Shown piece by piece: positions 1-20,235 of a stretch of 64,000 bases of DNA. Position 1 is the first letter of the stretch; each line of letters starts with the position of its first letter. The translations under genes and the position numbers were made by a program. The notes beneath the pieces are model-generated. The model saw only the letters and a program-made list of their open reading frames with translations. It was not told where the DNA came from and ran no database searches. The DNA comes from Phoronis australis (taxonomy: Eukaryota > Phoronida > Phoronidae), in assembly GCA_002633005.1 (NCBI GenBank), contig NMRA01000124.1, forward strand, positions 5,827 to 69,826. Direction: 5' to 3'.

Positions 1-3000
1 ATTTAATCCTAAGATTTTAGCTCAGTACGTGATGTCAGCATTTCACGTCACTTCGTAATTATACCTGCATGAGTGTTTATGTTGGTCTTAGTTAGTTGTA
101 CCTGATTTACTCCTGTTACTAAACTCAACTTTTTCAAGGTGGTTTAAGGACTTACTTGGTATAGTTGTTGTATTTTTCTCTCAGTGAACACAATTTCATA
201 ATGAAGCTCAAAACACAGGTGCACGCAAACAAGCAAAGTAAATTTTAAGACTCCATCTATCAAAAACACTAAAATAGTTTACCCACAACCCTTACATACA
301 CTTAATGTGATTTTATTAGCTTTGTTTTCATTAAAATTGCATTCTACAACTCTGTATAGTGCAAGTGCCAAATAGTCACATCTGTAACAGTCACATCTGT
401 AACGCACGTGGTTTTTTTAAATTGCTCATAATTATACAAAGACTTGATTTTAGTTCAAAAACCTTTTCTTCATGTTATAGCCAAATAAATAGTTAAATTA
501 TCTATAGGGAAACTAGTTCCATAATATGAAAGACAGAACAGAGTTTTTAGACAAACCACCATTAGCATATTAACCATGGCATTTTCGGTCACATCTGTAA
601 CACTAATTAAAAGTAAATTTTAGTACACTAATAATGTGCAGAATTAAAAACTTTTGATACCTGAAGTGCTTCCATCAAGTGTGTAATGTGTACTTAAAAT
701 TTCTTACTACTGTGATGTTTCACTAATTTTATATTGGAATTTAAAGTGTCTGAATGTCACATCTGTAACAAAACCAATACTGTGGAATGCACCATAAGTT
801 TTTAGAGTTTTGATAGCAGTAAACCAAATTTCAGTACAAATTTTGCTGTTGTGGAGCTGTCATGTTCTCCCAAGAGGTGCAGCAGAAATTTAGGAAATGG
901 TATGTGTGTGTGACACTAGCGTATTGTTTTCAAAGCAATTACACACTTTTCGTTGTTACAAAAGGCAAAGAATTACGCAAGAAAATGACTTAAACTACTG
1001 CAATGTGGCGAGTGGAAGGTGAGTGTCGGTTGACTCCTAGATTTTGCAATCACCCAATGATACAAGTTTCACGGATAGGTGATAAACAAACTACCCAGGC
1101 TGTGTGCAATTTTGAGCTCTGTCGGCGCTGAACACACACTGGTATCTAGCTGCATTTTGAGGATAGTCTTCATACAGCTAGCTAGTTAGCTAGCTGATTG
1201 GGTACAAGCAAAACAGGCCAACTTTTCTTAGGGCCTTTTTTGTGTTACTCCTAATCATCACGTACAAGTACAGAAGCACAGGTATGGTGGCCCTTAAAAG
1301 AAGTTGAATTACAGATCGAAGTCAGCTCTGTGTTTATGATCTCATCACGCCAGGTCAAACCGAGGTCAGCTCATCGTGGACGGAATTGCTATCAGGAGCC
1401 TCTCGGTGCCGGCATGTACCTTGCATGGTTTAGTTAATGCATTAGGTGTGCCCTTAATGAGCACGCACATTGGTTGCCGTGAATGGAAAGAGTGGGCGGC
1501 GACATTTTGCCATGAAGGTTGACGATTGAATTAGGAAAATCTGGAGGTGGTTATAGTATTTATTGGTATTGATGTCAACAAATAACCAGTGAGTGTGTTG
1601 CAGTCGCAGATAAAATGTTTGACAAATTACTCCTATATTGACATGCTTTGAGTTGTTTCGGAAGTGCCTTGTGGGTTGAAATTCTATTCTGTACAAGCTA
1701 TGCTATGTTATACTGTCTAAACACAAAAAACAAGGATGTTACGACCATTGACAAAACATGAAAAAATTAATTGGCATCGAGCTATACTACTATATCCGGA
1801 GTTTATGTCTATGTACCTTACATTCCAAACATTGCCTCTTTGAAAAAAAGTGTTTTTGAATATTAACGCCCTTGGGCCAAAATCCGGATATGAGTGCACT
1901 CTCACATACATGAGGGAACTTGCATGAGCATATCATATGTGTGATGGGTTATGGTGTGCTGAATTTTTTGTTGAACACATACCAACACTGGTGATCCATC
2001 AAAGAAATTGTCTGCTTTTTTCACCCTGTTTGCCCAAATTGTGTTAGCATTGCAGAGAACAATGGGTGAACTGAGTACCTGAAATGAAGGTTTCTCTTAG
2101 TGTGGGAATATCTAAAAGAAAGGAGAAAGTCTAGTGATTCCCCATGGCTAGTGGTTTTTGATTGTTTATTTATTCACAGCTTCATTTTGAAGACTACGGA
2201 ACTTGAAACTCGGACCCGTTTACTCATCAATTTTGGATTGTTGACACTGTAATTGTGTGTGATGTAAAAATCAAATAGTTTGAACAGGTGCTCTGATGCT
2301 ATTTCCTAGACTCGCATGATAGCTTAGGGCATTAAGAGCATCAAATTTCTTATGTCAAAAAATATCACCAATGGGATTGCAGACAAAACTGAAAAATACG
2401 GTAAAGTTGCGGGTTAACGCCCGTGCCTGGGTAATTGCCCATCCCCTACTTTTTATCAATTATCGGTTTAAGTGCCCACTGCTTGGGTAATTGCCCATCC
2501 CCTACTTTTTGCCAATTTTCAGTTAAATCACCCAGTGCTTGGATAATTACCCAACCCCCTGTCTCACAATTTCCCAATTTAAGCGTCAGCGAGTTTCCAG
2601 TAAGTAAATGGTAATTTTTATCACACAATCAAGTAGAAGAAAAAGGTGACTGATATTTTAATACAATAAACACCATTACACAATGACTCAGTGACTAACT
2701 GTTACAATCCAGCAATGTTAGGGAATCCTTCATACTGAAGAATCATAATGGAGGACAGTGGGTGATCATTTAACAAGGAAAAACATACACTACAGATGCC
2801 ATATACGAACATCATAGTTCCTACAGCATAGACATGGTTCTAGCATTCTATGATGTGGAGATGTGCCATCAGAGAGTAGTATGCTAACAAAAACCAAACT
2901 TATGTAGCAAACATTTTAAGTCTGGTTAACACACCATCTGTTGGCCATATCACGTGACCTAATGAATATAAGTCTGAAAAGATCTCTGGCACCAACCGGG

Positions 3001-4470
3001 ACTTGAACCCAAGACCTTCTGCTAACCCTGCAGACGCTCTAGTCACTGAGCCATCGGGACCACTAGTCAAACACAGAAATCCAATCAGATTTAGTAGTGG
3101 GCATCTTGCCCATTAGCTCCTGAGTGTATATGAATATGTCAACTTCAATACAGCGTGGGAAATATGTTGCGAGTTACCAGGCATAAAATCTTCACAACAT
3201 ATTCTCCATGCCGTAATGAGGTTGACATATCTTATGCAGTTTTTGCAACGACACAATTTGTACAAACAGGATGAGAAAAGCCGACAATTCCTTTGATTGA
3301 TCACCGTTGTTGGGATTTGTTCAACAAAAAATTTAGCATACCAAAACCCGTCACATAATATATGGTATGCTTAACAGTCAACCTGCTTTTCATTGCAGTG
3401 GCCTTGATGAGATGTAGATGTAAATTAAAAACGAAATTTAGTTTCTAAGTACGACTGCTAACACATAGCTAACACATTATACTAAAAGGAAGAGGGGTGT
3501 AACCCAAAACGCATGCTCTGCTAAAATATACAAGATATTCGTACTACATTTAACTAAGAGTTCTACAGGGTGTATACAAACAAAGCCCTCAATTCCTCGA
3601 TATTGGGTCCGAATATCGGGCCCTGTTCCTCTCAAAAATATTCAGAATTCATGCAAAATTCCCCATTATCAAGTCAAAAAATTCTCTTAACAATCAGAAA
3701 TTCCCTTCATGGTGTATATGTCATTGACATAAAAAGCAATGCAATTTATAAACCTTGTAAAAATTCCCCTCTTAGTAAAAATGGTGTGGAAATTCACCTC
3801 CTAGTAAAAACGCTGCAAAAATTCACCTTTCCTCTCAGGTGAGTGAGGGTACTGGTAAACTGAGATTATGCTCAACACTTTCAAGATCAGTGCTCTCCCC
3901 AGTTTATTTTGTCTTGTCACTGTACTTAGTTTGAATTTTGTGGTGACACGTTTGGCTTACCTGTGTCTAGTTTGAAAACCTGTGCAACCAGTTTGAATCA
4001 TTGGGAAATAAAATAAGTCATTTCTTAGGCAAATTAGAACATTTTGGATTTTTGATACCGGTTCATTGCATTTATTCCAAGACTTAACACACAAACTTGA
4101 CAGAGTACGGACATGCACTTTCGAACATGACATGAGTTTTGTAGTGCCAGTCAAATTTTCTATTGTGAAGAACATGGAAGTTTCAGCATCAAGTCCATAG
4201 CAGTCGTACCTTAAGAAGTAACAGTGACAGTTTTCACTGGCAAAATCGAAGTATTCCAGGCCTGGACATACTTGAATTTACGACTTGTCTAGTGGTAAAA
4301 TATTTTAGCCATGTTCTTAATCCCACTAAAGCTCCCTTGAGTGCTACTGCAGTAGAATGATTTCCATGCTGTGTTGATGTGGTACAGCTATAATGACATC
4401 ATCTCTTTGTTGACTCACCAACACAAAAAGTTAGATGCTTGAAATAGAGCCATAGTTTGCGTTCTGTGCC
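1..4470. other. No gene recognised; intergenic DNA
   Basis: No reading frame in this stretch shows a recognisable protein, and the short open frames are what AT-rich noncoding DNA gives by chance. The motif 'tcacatctgtaac' recurs near 378, 391, 591 and 756, suggesting an old, scattered simple repeat. The tRNA-derived SINE near 3.0 kb is listed separately. A promoter and untranslated first exon for the BAF gene could lie in the last kilobase, but I cannot place them. Confidence 0.5.
2988..3062 (-). repeat. tRNA-derived SINE head
   Basis: On the minus strand the sequence reads like a decayed tRNA. It has an A-box-like stretch (TGGCTCAGTGACTAGAG, plus-strand 3037-3053) and a B-box GGTTCAAGTCC (plus-strand 2999-3009) at normal spacing, with a recognisable T stem and anticodon stem. 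The acceptor stem pairs poorly and the anticodon loop lacks the usual T before the anticodon. It is therefore a SINE head or tRNA pseudogene rather than a working tRNA gene. Confidence 0.6.
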
Positions 4471-4605
4471 ATGACTGACGAGCCTGGTATTGCTTCTGAC
4501 AATGTGAATGACAATGTCTGTGGCAATTCCAACAATGCTGCTTCTGTTGACCCTAATGGGAGTAAGAGCACATCCTCCCGCTCATCTATTAGGAATATGA
4601 AAAAG
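4471..4605 (+). CDS. BAF exon 1, N-terminal extension (45 codons)
   Basis: The frame opens at an ATG with G at -3 and an in-frame TAG 18 nt upstream (4453-4455), and it runs open to a donor AAG|GTGTGA. It joins exon 2 in phase 0 with no stop. The peptide is rich in Asn, Ser and Asp (it begins [10 protein letters not shown]) and ends in a basic stretch that continues into exon 2 (RNMKK + KKPAAKVPK), which could act as a nuclear localisation signal. Human BAF has no such extension. The alternative is that this exon is 5' untranslated sequence and translation starts at the internal ATG (5261) in exon 2, which also has a good context (A at -3). Confidence 0.55.
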
Positions 4606-7600
4606 GTGTGAAACAATAGAGTTCTTCCAAACTTTCACCTGTCAGTCTATAGATGGCATGGTGATATGCGTCTATTTTGGGCAAAAAATAATTGCAAAAA
4701 TTGACATTTCTTCGTTTTTCAAGGGCTTATAATGTTGTAAATGTCAACACTTTCTCAAAACATTGTTTGTTGGTTTACAGAACTCGATTTAAAATGTGTC
4801 TGATGATACTTATCATTTATGAAAATCAAAAGCAAAATTTCTCTTGTTTGCCACATTTTCCATTTGATTTGTGAGATTTCTGAACCCATACCACTTCTGA
4901 ACCCATACCAATTCTGAGCCCATACCATTTTGCAGTTCAATATTCTGAAATAAGGTGGGAAAAATAAACTTGTGGTTAATGGTGGAAGCTTATTTCTTCA
5001 AAATGATCAGGGGTCCTCATCGTATTGGGCAATACTTGAAAGCGAGACAGACTTGCCTTTAATATTTCAGTACTTTGTTTTGTGGTTGTCAATTACATGT
5101 TCATTGGATGTTGATGTAATATGCCTTATGTTAATTCTTAACAATGAAGTCAAAGTGCATGTCTTCTACGCTTGTTGAGATCCCAATGACAATGCTAAAC
5201 TTATCTTGTTAAATACTGTTTTATTTGTTTCAGAAAAAACCAGCTGCGAAGGTACCAAAAATGTCATCGACAAGCCAAAAACATAGGAATTTTGTCTCAG
5301 AGCCTATGGGAGATAAACCGGTGACAGACCTTGCAGGGATTGGTGAAACTCTTGGTGGCCGCCTGGCTGATCAGGGTTTTGATAAGGTACCTTCCCCTTT
5401 TAAGCTATGTTCCATTTTGTCCTCAAATTGTTCTTTTGGTGGCAGCAGCATTTTGTTTCCTCAAGTTTCTGTGCAGAAGTGAACATTACCTAGAAAAATT
5501 CTGCTTTATCAGGATGACTTGAGTACTTGTAGCTACATGGAGACAGGCAACATTTGGAAATGCTTGTATTTTGTCTGTTTGTGAAAGAACTAAAGAAATG
5601 CTGTTGACAGTAACGATAACTGGTGAAAATAATATCAGTGACTCAGTAGTATTATTCAGAACTGAACACCTCTGTGTGGGGAGAAAATGTATCATTAATA
5701 TCAGTGACTCAGTAGTATTATTCAGAACTGAACACCTCTGTGTGGGGAGAAAATGTATCATTAATATCAGTGACTCAGTAGTATTATTCAGAACTGAACA
5801 CCTCTGTGTGGGGAGAAAATGTATCATTAATATCAGTGACTCAGTAGTATTATTCAGAACTGAACACCTCTGTGTGGGGAGAAAATGTATCATTAATATC
5901 AGTGACTCAGTAGTATTATTCAGAACTGAACACCTCTGTGTGGGGAGAAAATGTATCATTAATATCAGTGACTCAGTAGTATTATTCAGAACTGAACACC
6001 TCTGTGTGGGGAGAAAATGTATCATTAATATCAGTGACTCAGTAGTATTATTCAGAACTGAACACCTCTGTGTGGGGAGAAAATGTATCATTAATATCAG
6101 TGACTCAGTAGTATTATTCAGAACTGAACACCTCTGTGTGGGGAGAAAATGTATCATTAATATCAGTGACTCAGTAGTATTATTCAGAACTGAACACCTC
6201 TGTGTGGGGAGAAAATGTATCATTAATATCAGTGACTCAGTAGTATTATTCAGAACTGAACACCTCTGTGTGGGGAGAAAANCAAGGAGCAGCAGCTGTC
6301 AAGTGCACCACAGCTGCTCTTGAAAACAAGAATTTTGTTTGAAAATTGGGTAAACATGCCTCAGGTAGTGTGAAAGGAGACGGTAAAATCACCATTGCGG
6401 CCACTTCAAAGTGCCTGGTACGTTCACAGCATGTTACACAATCTCTTCACATGGTCTTGTGAAATCATTTCTCAATTTTGTCCATTCATCTGTTATTTCT
6501 GATGCATTTCAGGCATATGTTGTGTTGGGGCAATTTTTGCTGCTCAAGAAAGACGAAGAGCTGTTCGGGGAGTGGTTAAAGGATTCATGCAATGCCAATA
6601 AAAAACAAGCTGGAGACTGCTTCAATTGCTTGCAAGATTGGTGTGACTCGTTTTTGTAGAGCAATCTCGACTCACCAATTTACAACCAATTTTTTTTTCA
6701 TTATCAAAACATTGAACTTTGTGTATATGCCTGACCTTATGTACCAGGAATTCTCAGATGTTAGAGAAAGAGGCCTCATGCTGTATAGCACACTCAGAGA
6801 ACTTGCAAAGCATTGATCTGATCATGACTTGTCAATTTCAACAATCAGTACCCCGTGTATGTTGCCAGTTCTATTATTTATTACTAGTAGCTTTTAGTAA
6901 TGTGTTGCTCTAGTGCTAACTGCAGAAGGTGGACGTTTTACGTATTAATTTGAGACACGGGATGAGCATTCATCTATGTATTGTCTTGAAATTTCACTTG
7001 ATATCTTCTCCGATGTCATATGAGTAGCAGCCCAACTCCAAGGACGTCCTTGTAATACCTGTATTTAAATCTTGTTATAAATGCTTGTATTATACCTGGA
7101 CGTCCTTGTAATACCTGTATTTAAATCTTGTTATAAATGCTTGTAGTATACCTGTTGCTGATAATGATCTCTTGTTAATAGTTCTTTTGGAAGACCAAAA
7201 ATCTGGATTATCAAACTGAGGTTTGGATTATAGATGGTTAGACAGGCCAAAATATTGCCTGTGGAGTCTACCCCCCCCCCCATGTAGTGGGACACTAAGG
7301 AGCCTTAACCTGTCTTATTTCAAAAGTTGATTTACTTCTGCTGACTAACGCAAGGTTGAAACAGAAGGAAAATTATCCATTGACCTTTTTTGCAGGTACA
7401 TCACATTGTGGTATGCTGGTATTCCAAAGCAAAATAAAATTATCATGTAGATGTCACTATGCCAAGAATGTATCCCGTTGTAGTTTCTTGCACTCCTGCA
7501 CCTATCAGTGCCTATGCAGGGTCAAACCAGCATGTTTTTGCTTTGTGCAAAACAAACAATTTGAATATTAAAGCTTATCTGGTAAAATTTTAACTTTGTT

Positions 7601-8923
7601 TTACAAAAAACAAATAGTTGCAAGCAATTTGGTGCTTCTTGTTTCTGAGATTACAACCTGATTTGGCATGAGGGGCATTTTGCCCCTTTGCTTGTGCTCA
7701 AACCCTGCTATGACCCCCAAACTTCACTTGTTCAGCTGACAACTTGACTCCTTTCTTCTCATGGAACTGTAAAGTTGTCTCGAAGGGATTCGCACGATTC
7801 GTCAATTTTTGTGTTGTGTCCAGTGTAAGATTTGGTGGTCAAGGGCTGTGCTCCCCTCCACTCGTATTCCAGTGATGCTGTAACTTAAGGGGTTTAAGCT
7901 TCATTGACCCGATTCATGCGTTTTGTTTTCTCTGCTGTTATTGTTGTTATCCTTGTTTTGGATTGTTTCAAGAAATATCGAGACTGATATTGTACAAAGC
8001 GACTTAACCCCCATTCCATCCTGGAGCGAACTTTTGCTTTAGACTACTGTTTGACATACAATTGGTCTCAACTTGTTACTTGCTAAGAAGATAAAGCGAT
8101 TTCTGAGTCTCAGTCATCAAAAAAATTGGTAGTTCGTTATTCCTCAAGACCATGCTCCTGGTATGAAGTGACATGTCTACTTGATGAAACTCTGAATCTG
8201 AAATCTCCAATTCAACTTTAATAAGTTGAGACCAATTTCATGATGGTAAGTGGTCTAAACCAAAGGTAGGTTTCACAGATAGAGGGCAGGTTTGTAGTCA
8301 CTTTTTAAGATTATGTATAATTAACCTGAGCTCGAGACCACCATTTGAACTTCGATTTAAAATTTCTCCCAAACCATTTGGTATGATCACCGAGTCCAGT
8401 ACAAGTGAAGCTTGATGGTGTTGGGGCTCTGGTCAGTTTACATGTATGTGATTCCACAGTAAAGGTCTTTTGCATTGCTGGTAGAGTAGACAACAGGACT
8501 TGGAATTTTCTTCTTTTAAGAGGATTTCCTCTTTTTTGGTTTTGATTCCCACTTATTTGATTTCCAGTTCCCGCTTTTTTCCGTCTCTTTTTTTGTCATT
8601 AATTCGACTTGATTTGTACAAAAACATTTATTTCAGTTACATTTTACAGCACCAAAAATATTTCCATCATACAAGCCTATTTATGTGTGGAATGATACAT
8701 CACCTGGAAAATTCTCTTTTGTCAATGGTCATTCCAAGCATTTAAACAGATCTGAGCTGCTGTGTTTGCTTTTTAGGCTAGTGTCGTGCTAGGTCAATTT
8801 CTGTTATTGAAGAAAAACGAGGCCCTGTTCACCGAATGGCTGGCTGATGTAACAGGAGGAAATCAACTCCATACCAATACGTGCTTTGGTTGTCTCGAAG
8901 AATGGTGCGAAGAGTTCTTATGA
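4471..8923 (+). CDS. Barrier-to-autointegration factor (BAF) gene, alternative 3' exons
   Basis: BAF is a small dimeric chromatin protein that binds double-stranded DNA without sequence preference and bridges it, and that binds LEM-domain proteins during nuclear envelope assembly (family knowledge). Coding exons are 4471-4605, 5234-5386, and then either 6513-6659 (3a) or 8777-8923 (3b); all junctions are phase 0. Either isoform would be 144 residues: about 54 residues of N-terminal extension and then a 90-residue BAF core (human BAF is 89). The helix-hairpin-helix lies in exon 2 ([10 protein letters not shown] at about residues 80-89, then GFDK). The C-terminal half, with its Cys and Trp pattern (CFxCLxxWCxxFL), is encoded twice. 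A candidate polyadenylation signal for the 3a form is at 7433-7438. The core assignment is very secure; the extension is less so. Confidence 0.9.
5234..5386 (+). CDS. BAF exon 2, N-terminal half and helix-hairpin-helix
   Basis: The acceptor is tttgtttcag at 5233 and the donor GATAAG|GTACC at 5386. After nine basic residues it encodes the classical BAF start ([11 protein letters not shown]), then the conserved EPMG and the DNA-binding helix-hairpin-helix ending in GFDK. The Ser/Thr cluster right after the internal Met corresponds to the VRK kinase target site of human BAF (family knowledge). If the upstream extension is translated, this normally N-terminal site becomes internal. Confidence 0.93.
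5631..6281 (+). repeat. 66-bp tandem repeat, 9 full and 1 partial copies, BAF intron
   Basis: Unit starts fall at 5631, 5697, 5763, 5829, 5895, 5961, 6027, 6093, 6159 and 6225, with essentially no differences between copies. The last copy breaks off at the N at 6282, so the true copy number is probably unresolved in this assembly. Each unit contains TGACTCA, the consensus AP-1 (TRE) site. Because 66 is a multiple of three, the array keeps frames open on both strands for about 250 codons, but nothing suggests it is translated. It lies in the intron between exon 2 and the two alternative terminal exons. Confidence 0.97.
6513..6659 (+). CDS. BAF terminal exon 3a (canonical C-terminal half)
   Basis: The acceptor is gatgcatttcag|GCATATG at 6512 and the exon ends at a TAG stop (6657-6659). 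It encodes 48 residues beginning [18 protein letters not shown] and ending CDSFL, very close to the C-terminal half of human BAF. The two Lys after FLLL and all the conserved Cys and Trp positions are kept. It joins exon 2 in phase 0. This looks like the ancestral copy of the two terminal exons. Confidence 0.95.
   Translation, partial: AYVVLGQFLLLKKDEELFGEWLKDSCNANKKQAGDCFNCLQDWCDSFL
7042..7155 (+). repeat. 56-bp tandem duplication
   Basis: Two near-identical copies start at 7042 and 7098 (GGACGTCCTTGTAATACC...). They lie between BAF exons 3a and 3b and are noncoding. A recent local duplication is the simplest explanation. Confidence 0.9.
8030..8268. mobile_element. MITE family 1, copy 1 (terminal inverted repeats)
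   Basis: The left end (CTTTTGCTTTAGACTACTG..., followed by AATTGGTCTCAACTT) matches the reverse complement of the right end (AAGTTGAGACCAATT ... GTGGTCTAAACC) over about 45 bp, with an exact 15-bp core. There is no coding capacity. The ends match those of the element at 58.4 kb. The middle shares GTTCGTTATTCC...GAGACCATGCTC with the elements at 31.4, 53.1 and 58.5 kb, so this is a dispersed non-autonomous family. It lies between BAF exons 3a and 3b. Confidence 0.75.
8777..8923 (+). CDS. BAF terminal exon 3b (diverged duplicate)
   Basis: The acceptor is tttgctttttag|GCTAGTG at 8776 and the exon ends at TGA (8921-8923). It has exactly the same length and phase as exon 3a. It encodes [18 protein letters not shown] and continues to CEEFL. 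The hydrophobic pattern, the Lys pair, CFGCLEEWC and the stop position are all conserved, while the middle loop differs ([13 protein letters not shown] against [13 protein letters not shown]). An intact frame, intact acceptor and conserved core argue for a functional alternative exon rather than a decayed copy. It could also be a pseudo-exon that is young enough to look intact. Confidence 0.85.
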   Translation, partial: ASVVLGQFLLLKKNEALFTEWLADVTGGNQLHTNTCFGCLEEWCEEFL

Positions 8924-9239
8924 AGCTTTGACGGAATTTGACCAGAAATGGTGCTGTTAGCGTTTAAGAAAGATTTTAACCTCTCAAGGGTTATCTGCAG
9001 TATATTCTGTTTGTAGAGTTGCTTCACTATGTTGGGATAAGTTATACACTTGACTATTCTCATATAATCAGTAGTGAGATTTTCAATTTGTAAAATTGTT
9101 GACAGACTTTTGGCAATTGTTGGATATGAATAATAATAATTAGCAAGAGCAATGCAGATCGTTGAAATGCGACAGTACCGCAAATGGTGTGCTTTTAGAG
9201 GTATTTATTGGTACCACAAAAATGGCCATTAGACAGCAC

Positions 9240-9770
9240 TGAATATGTTGAAACCATCAAAAAAATGTTGTAGTCTCTCAAAGTTATTTGCCAAATTTCA
9301 TGAAAATCCATCTGAAAACTTCAAAGATAAAAGGCAAACACAAAAAATAAATTGCCATTGGGAACCACAGTGGTCGTCAAAATCTGCTTCGGAGTTTCAA
9401 AAATACGGAGGACAGCAGAAAAATTAAGGGGCACAGCAGTATTTGGATCCATCCAAATATTATTGTCAACTTCATGTGAATGCACTTGCCACATTTTCCT
9501 GCAGTTTTGGAACACACAGCCATAGACGTAAAAAAAACGTCCTCTGGGAGGCACAGTACACTGTAACATAAGAAATTAAAATTGTTACTAGGGTACACAG
9601 CGGTATTCGGATCCATCCGAAAGTTTGCTGATGCCATTCCATCCATGAAAGGAACATGTGAAAAATTTCCTGTGAACACTCATCAAAGGATTTTGGAGAT
9701 AGAGCAGCAAACCAGACACTGGACAGGGATGACAGCGTAATGTGCACACATATAAGTATTTGGGCGCACA
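9240..9770. repeat. Dispersed repeat, two internal units
   Basis: Two related blocks each begin GGATCCATCCRAA (about 9445 and 9610). They share sequence with a block at 13131-13335 in the tryptophanyl-tRNA synthetase intron (CAAATTTCATGAAAATC, then GTTTTGGAGATACAGC). The open frames here are short and unlike known proteins. I treat the block as an old interspersed element in the space between the BAF and WARS genes. Confidence 0.55.
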
Positions 9771-10331
9771 AAAATGGCCACTGCCTTTTTAAAACTCATC
9801 ATCGGCCAAGACGTTTAAATATTAATGGGACATCTGCAACTGAGAAGTGATTTGAGGTAATACTCAGCGTGAAATCAAAATTGCAATCCAAGCTGTCGCA
9901 ATGAGCACTACTGGCAGGGGTTAAACACCACTCTATAAATCCCAGAGTATTTTAAGTGCATTTCTCTGTTAAAATCACTGGTTTCAGCAAATTTACGGTG
10001 GACGATGGCGAGAACTGGCCATTTCTAATAAATCTCCCAAAAACAACGGATTTTGTTGCTTTATAGCTCTGGTCAAAGCTAATAACCTTAGGAATACTAA
10101 CCCATCAGACAACAATCCCAGAAATGCTTGTTGTATTCAAATCAGTAGTAGAGTTTGTGGTATATGGTATTTATGAAATAATCCAAGAAAAGATGATTTT
10201 CGAAATTAGAGTGTGCCCTATTAATTGCTGTTTAAGGAGTTGATAACAAGATAGGTGTTAGTTTTGTTAGCAGATGATGCTTATGTATTCGTCACCAATG
10301 CAAATTACACAGGTAATAAATAATTAATGTC

Positions 10332-18929
<8,598 letters not shown>

Positions 18930-20184
18930 GTCACTTCAAAACCTGCAAGTTTTATTACAGGTAACAGATGATCCATAATTCCAACATTTTCAAAGGTATA
19001 CGGATCAAAACACAAGCTGGGGGAGGGGGTTAATGGCCAGTGCATGTCTGTACAGTTTTCAGCAAATGTTCGTGGTCTTTGTCTTTTTAGGGGAAGGGTC
19101 TGCCAAAAGAGAAAATTTCGTAAGCTCTAAGAAGTTTTGTAAGTTTAAGCGAAACCCCAGCTTAACAGGATAGGACCTCCTGATGACCCACAAGAAATTT
19201 TGTGTACAAGACACCGAAAACATGATCAGAAACACAAGATCATTCTTGAAGTAAAAATTAAAGAAACTTTTGTGACTCATTAAATTTATCCTAGACAAGT
19301 GAAGAGTTGTCAAACTTTTGCTTTGTATGACATTGCATTTGTTTTCAATACTAGGACCAAGTGTGAGGTCACACATTGTATGAAGCAGGTATTGCGTCAT
19401 GTTATTGATAATGATAATGCCAGATATATATAGATTTATTTATTACATGGAGAAGTCGTTATCCCCAATAATCAAGACATGCTCCATACATGTCAGAATC
19501 TTACATGGATGTCAGTTCAATATAGCCCGAGTGAACTTTGGATATAATTCTCTAAAATCCACTAGGGCTACAGACAAGGGGGATAACAACTGAGGACATG
19601 TAACAATCTATTTGCCATGACACATACTGATTGATAAACATTGTAACGAATCCATATGCCTTTCCCGAGTTGCCTCGGCTTTGGAACTACTGTACTTTCT
19701 ATGTCAGAGGCTCAGGGTCAAAGGTTGTGACCTTTTAAGAAATGCCGAGTCATTCTTGTTAAAATAATGTTTTTACTCAAAACCAATTGAAAATTTAAAT
19801 AAAATCGAAATAAAGTGATCAGAAGCTATAAATTAGTTTTAAGCAAATAGGCTAGCTTACTAAACATCTTATCATACTAAGCTTCCACCGTGAAAATATC
19901 AACTGCTAAAGTAGGTTATCATTGCTTAATGAGTATAATGTCTGAGACAAAGATTATCAACGACACGTTTCCCACATTTAAAGTGGAGATCGATGATTTA
20001 CACTGAGAAAAAAATGGCAGAGAAATTTTATTGAATTACTAGTTAAGATGTTGTTTTATTGAAATTGCATGTCTTATTTTTCACAGCCTACAAATGTCGG
20101 TACAATGCGGTTTGTTGAACATGCGATTATTGCACGTCCTCATTTAGTATTAAATTTTCACATAAGGTGACGTTAGCAGCTGAA

Positions 20185-20235
20185 TGGCTCAGCGGTTAAG
20201 GTGACAGCTGTCGTTACACGGAGCTTGAACCATCA
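20185..20235 (+). repeat. Possible tRNA-like A-box fragment (degraded SINE)
   Basis: TGGCTCAGCGGTTAAGGTG at 20185-20203 is a good pol III A-box. The downstream GAGCTTGAACC (20221-20231) is only a weak B-box, and no cloverleaf can be drawn. It is probably a decayed SINE head. Confidence 0.35.

Noticed and set aside
2988-3062. Functional tRNA gene
   Set aside because: The acceptor stem does not pair and the anticodon loop is abnormal; it is better explained as a SINE head.
5631-6281. CRISPR-like regular array
   Set aside because: The repeats are head to tail with no unique spacers and sit in an animal intron.
5486-6323. Two 245-250 codon frames on opposite strands over the 66-bp array
   Set aside because: They exist only because the unit length is a multiple of three and the unit lacks stops in those frames. 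They lie in a BAF intron and end at an N.
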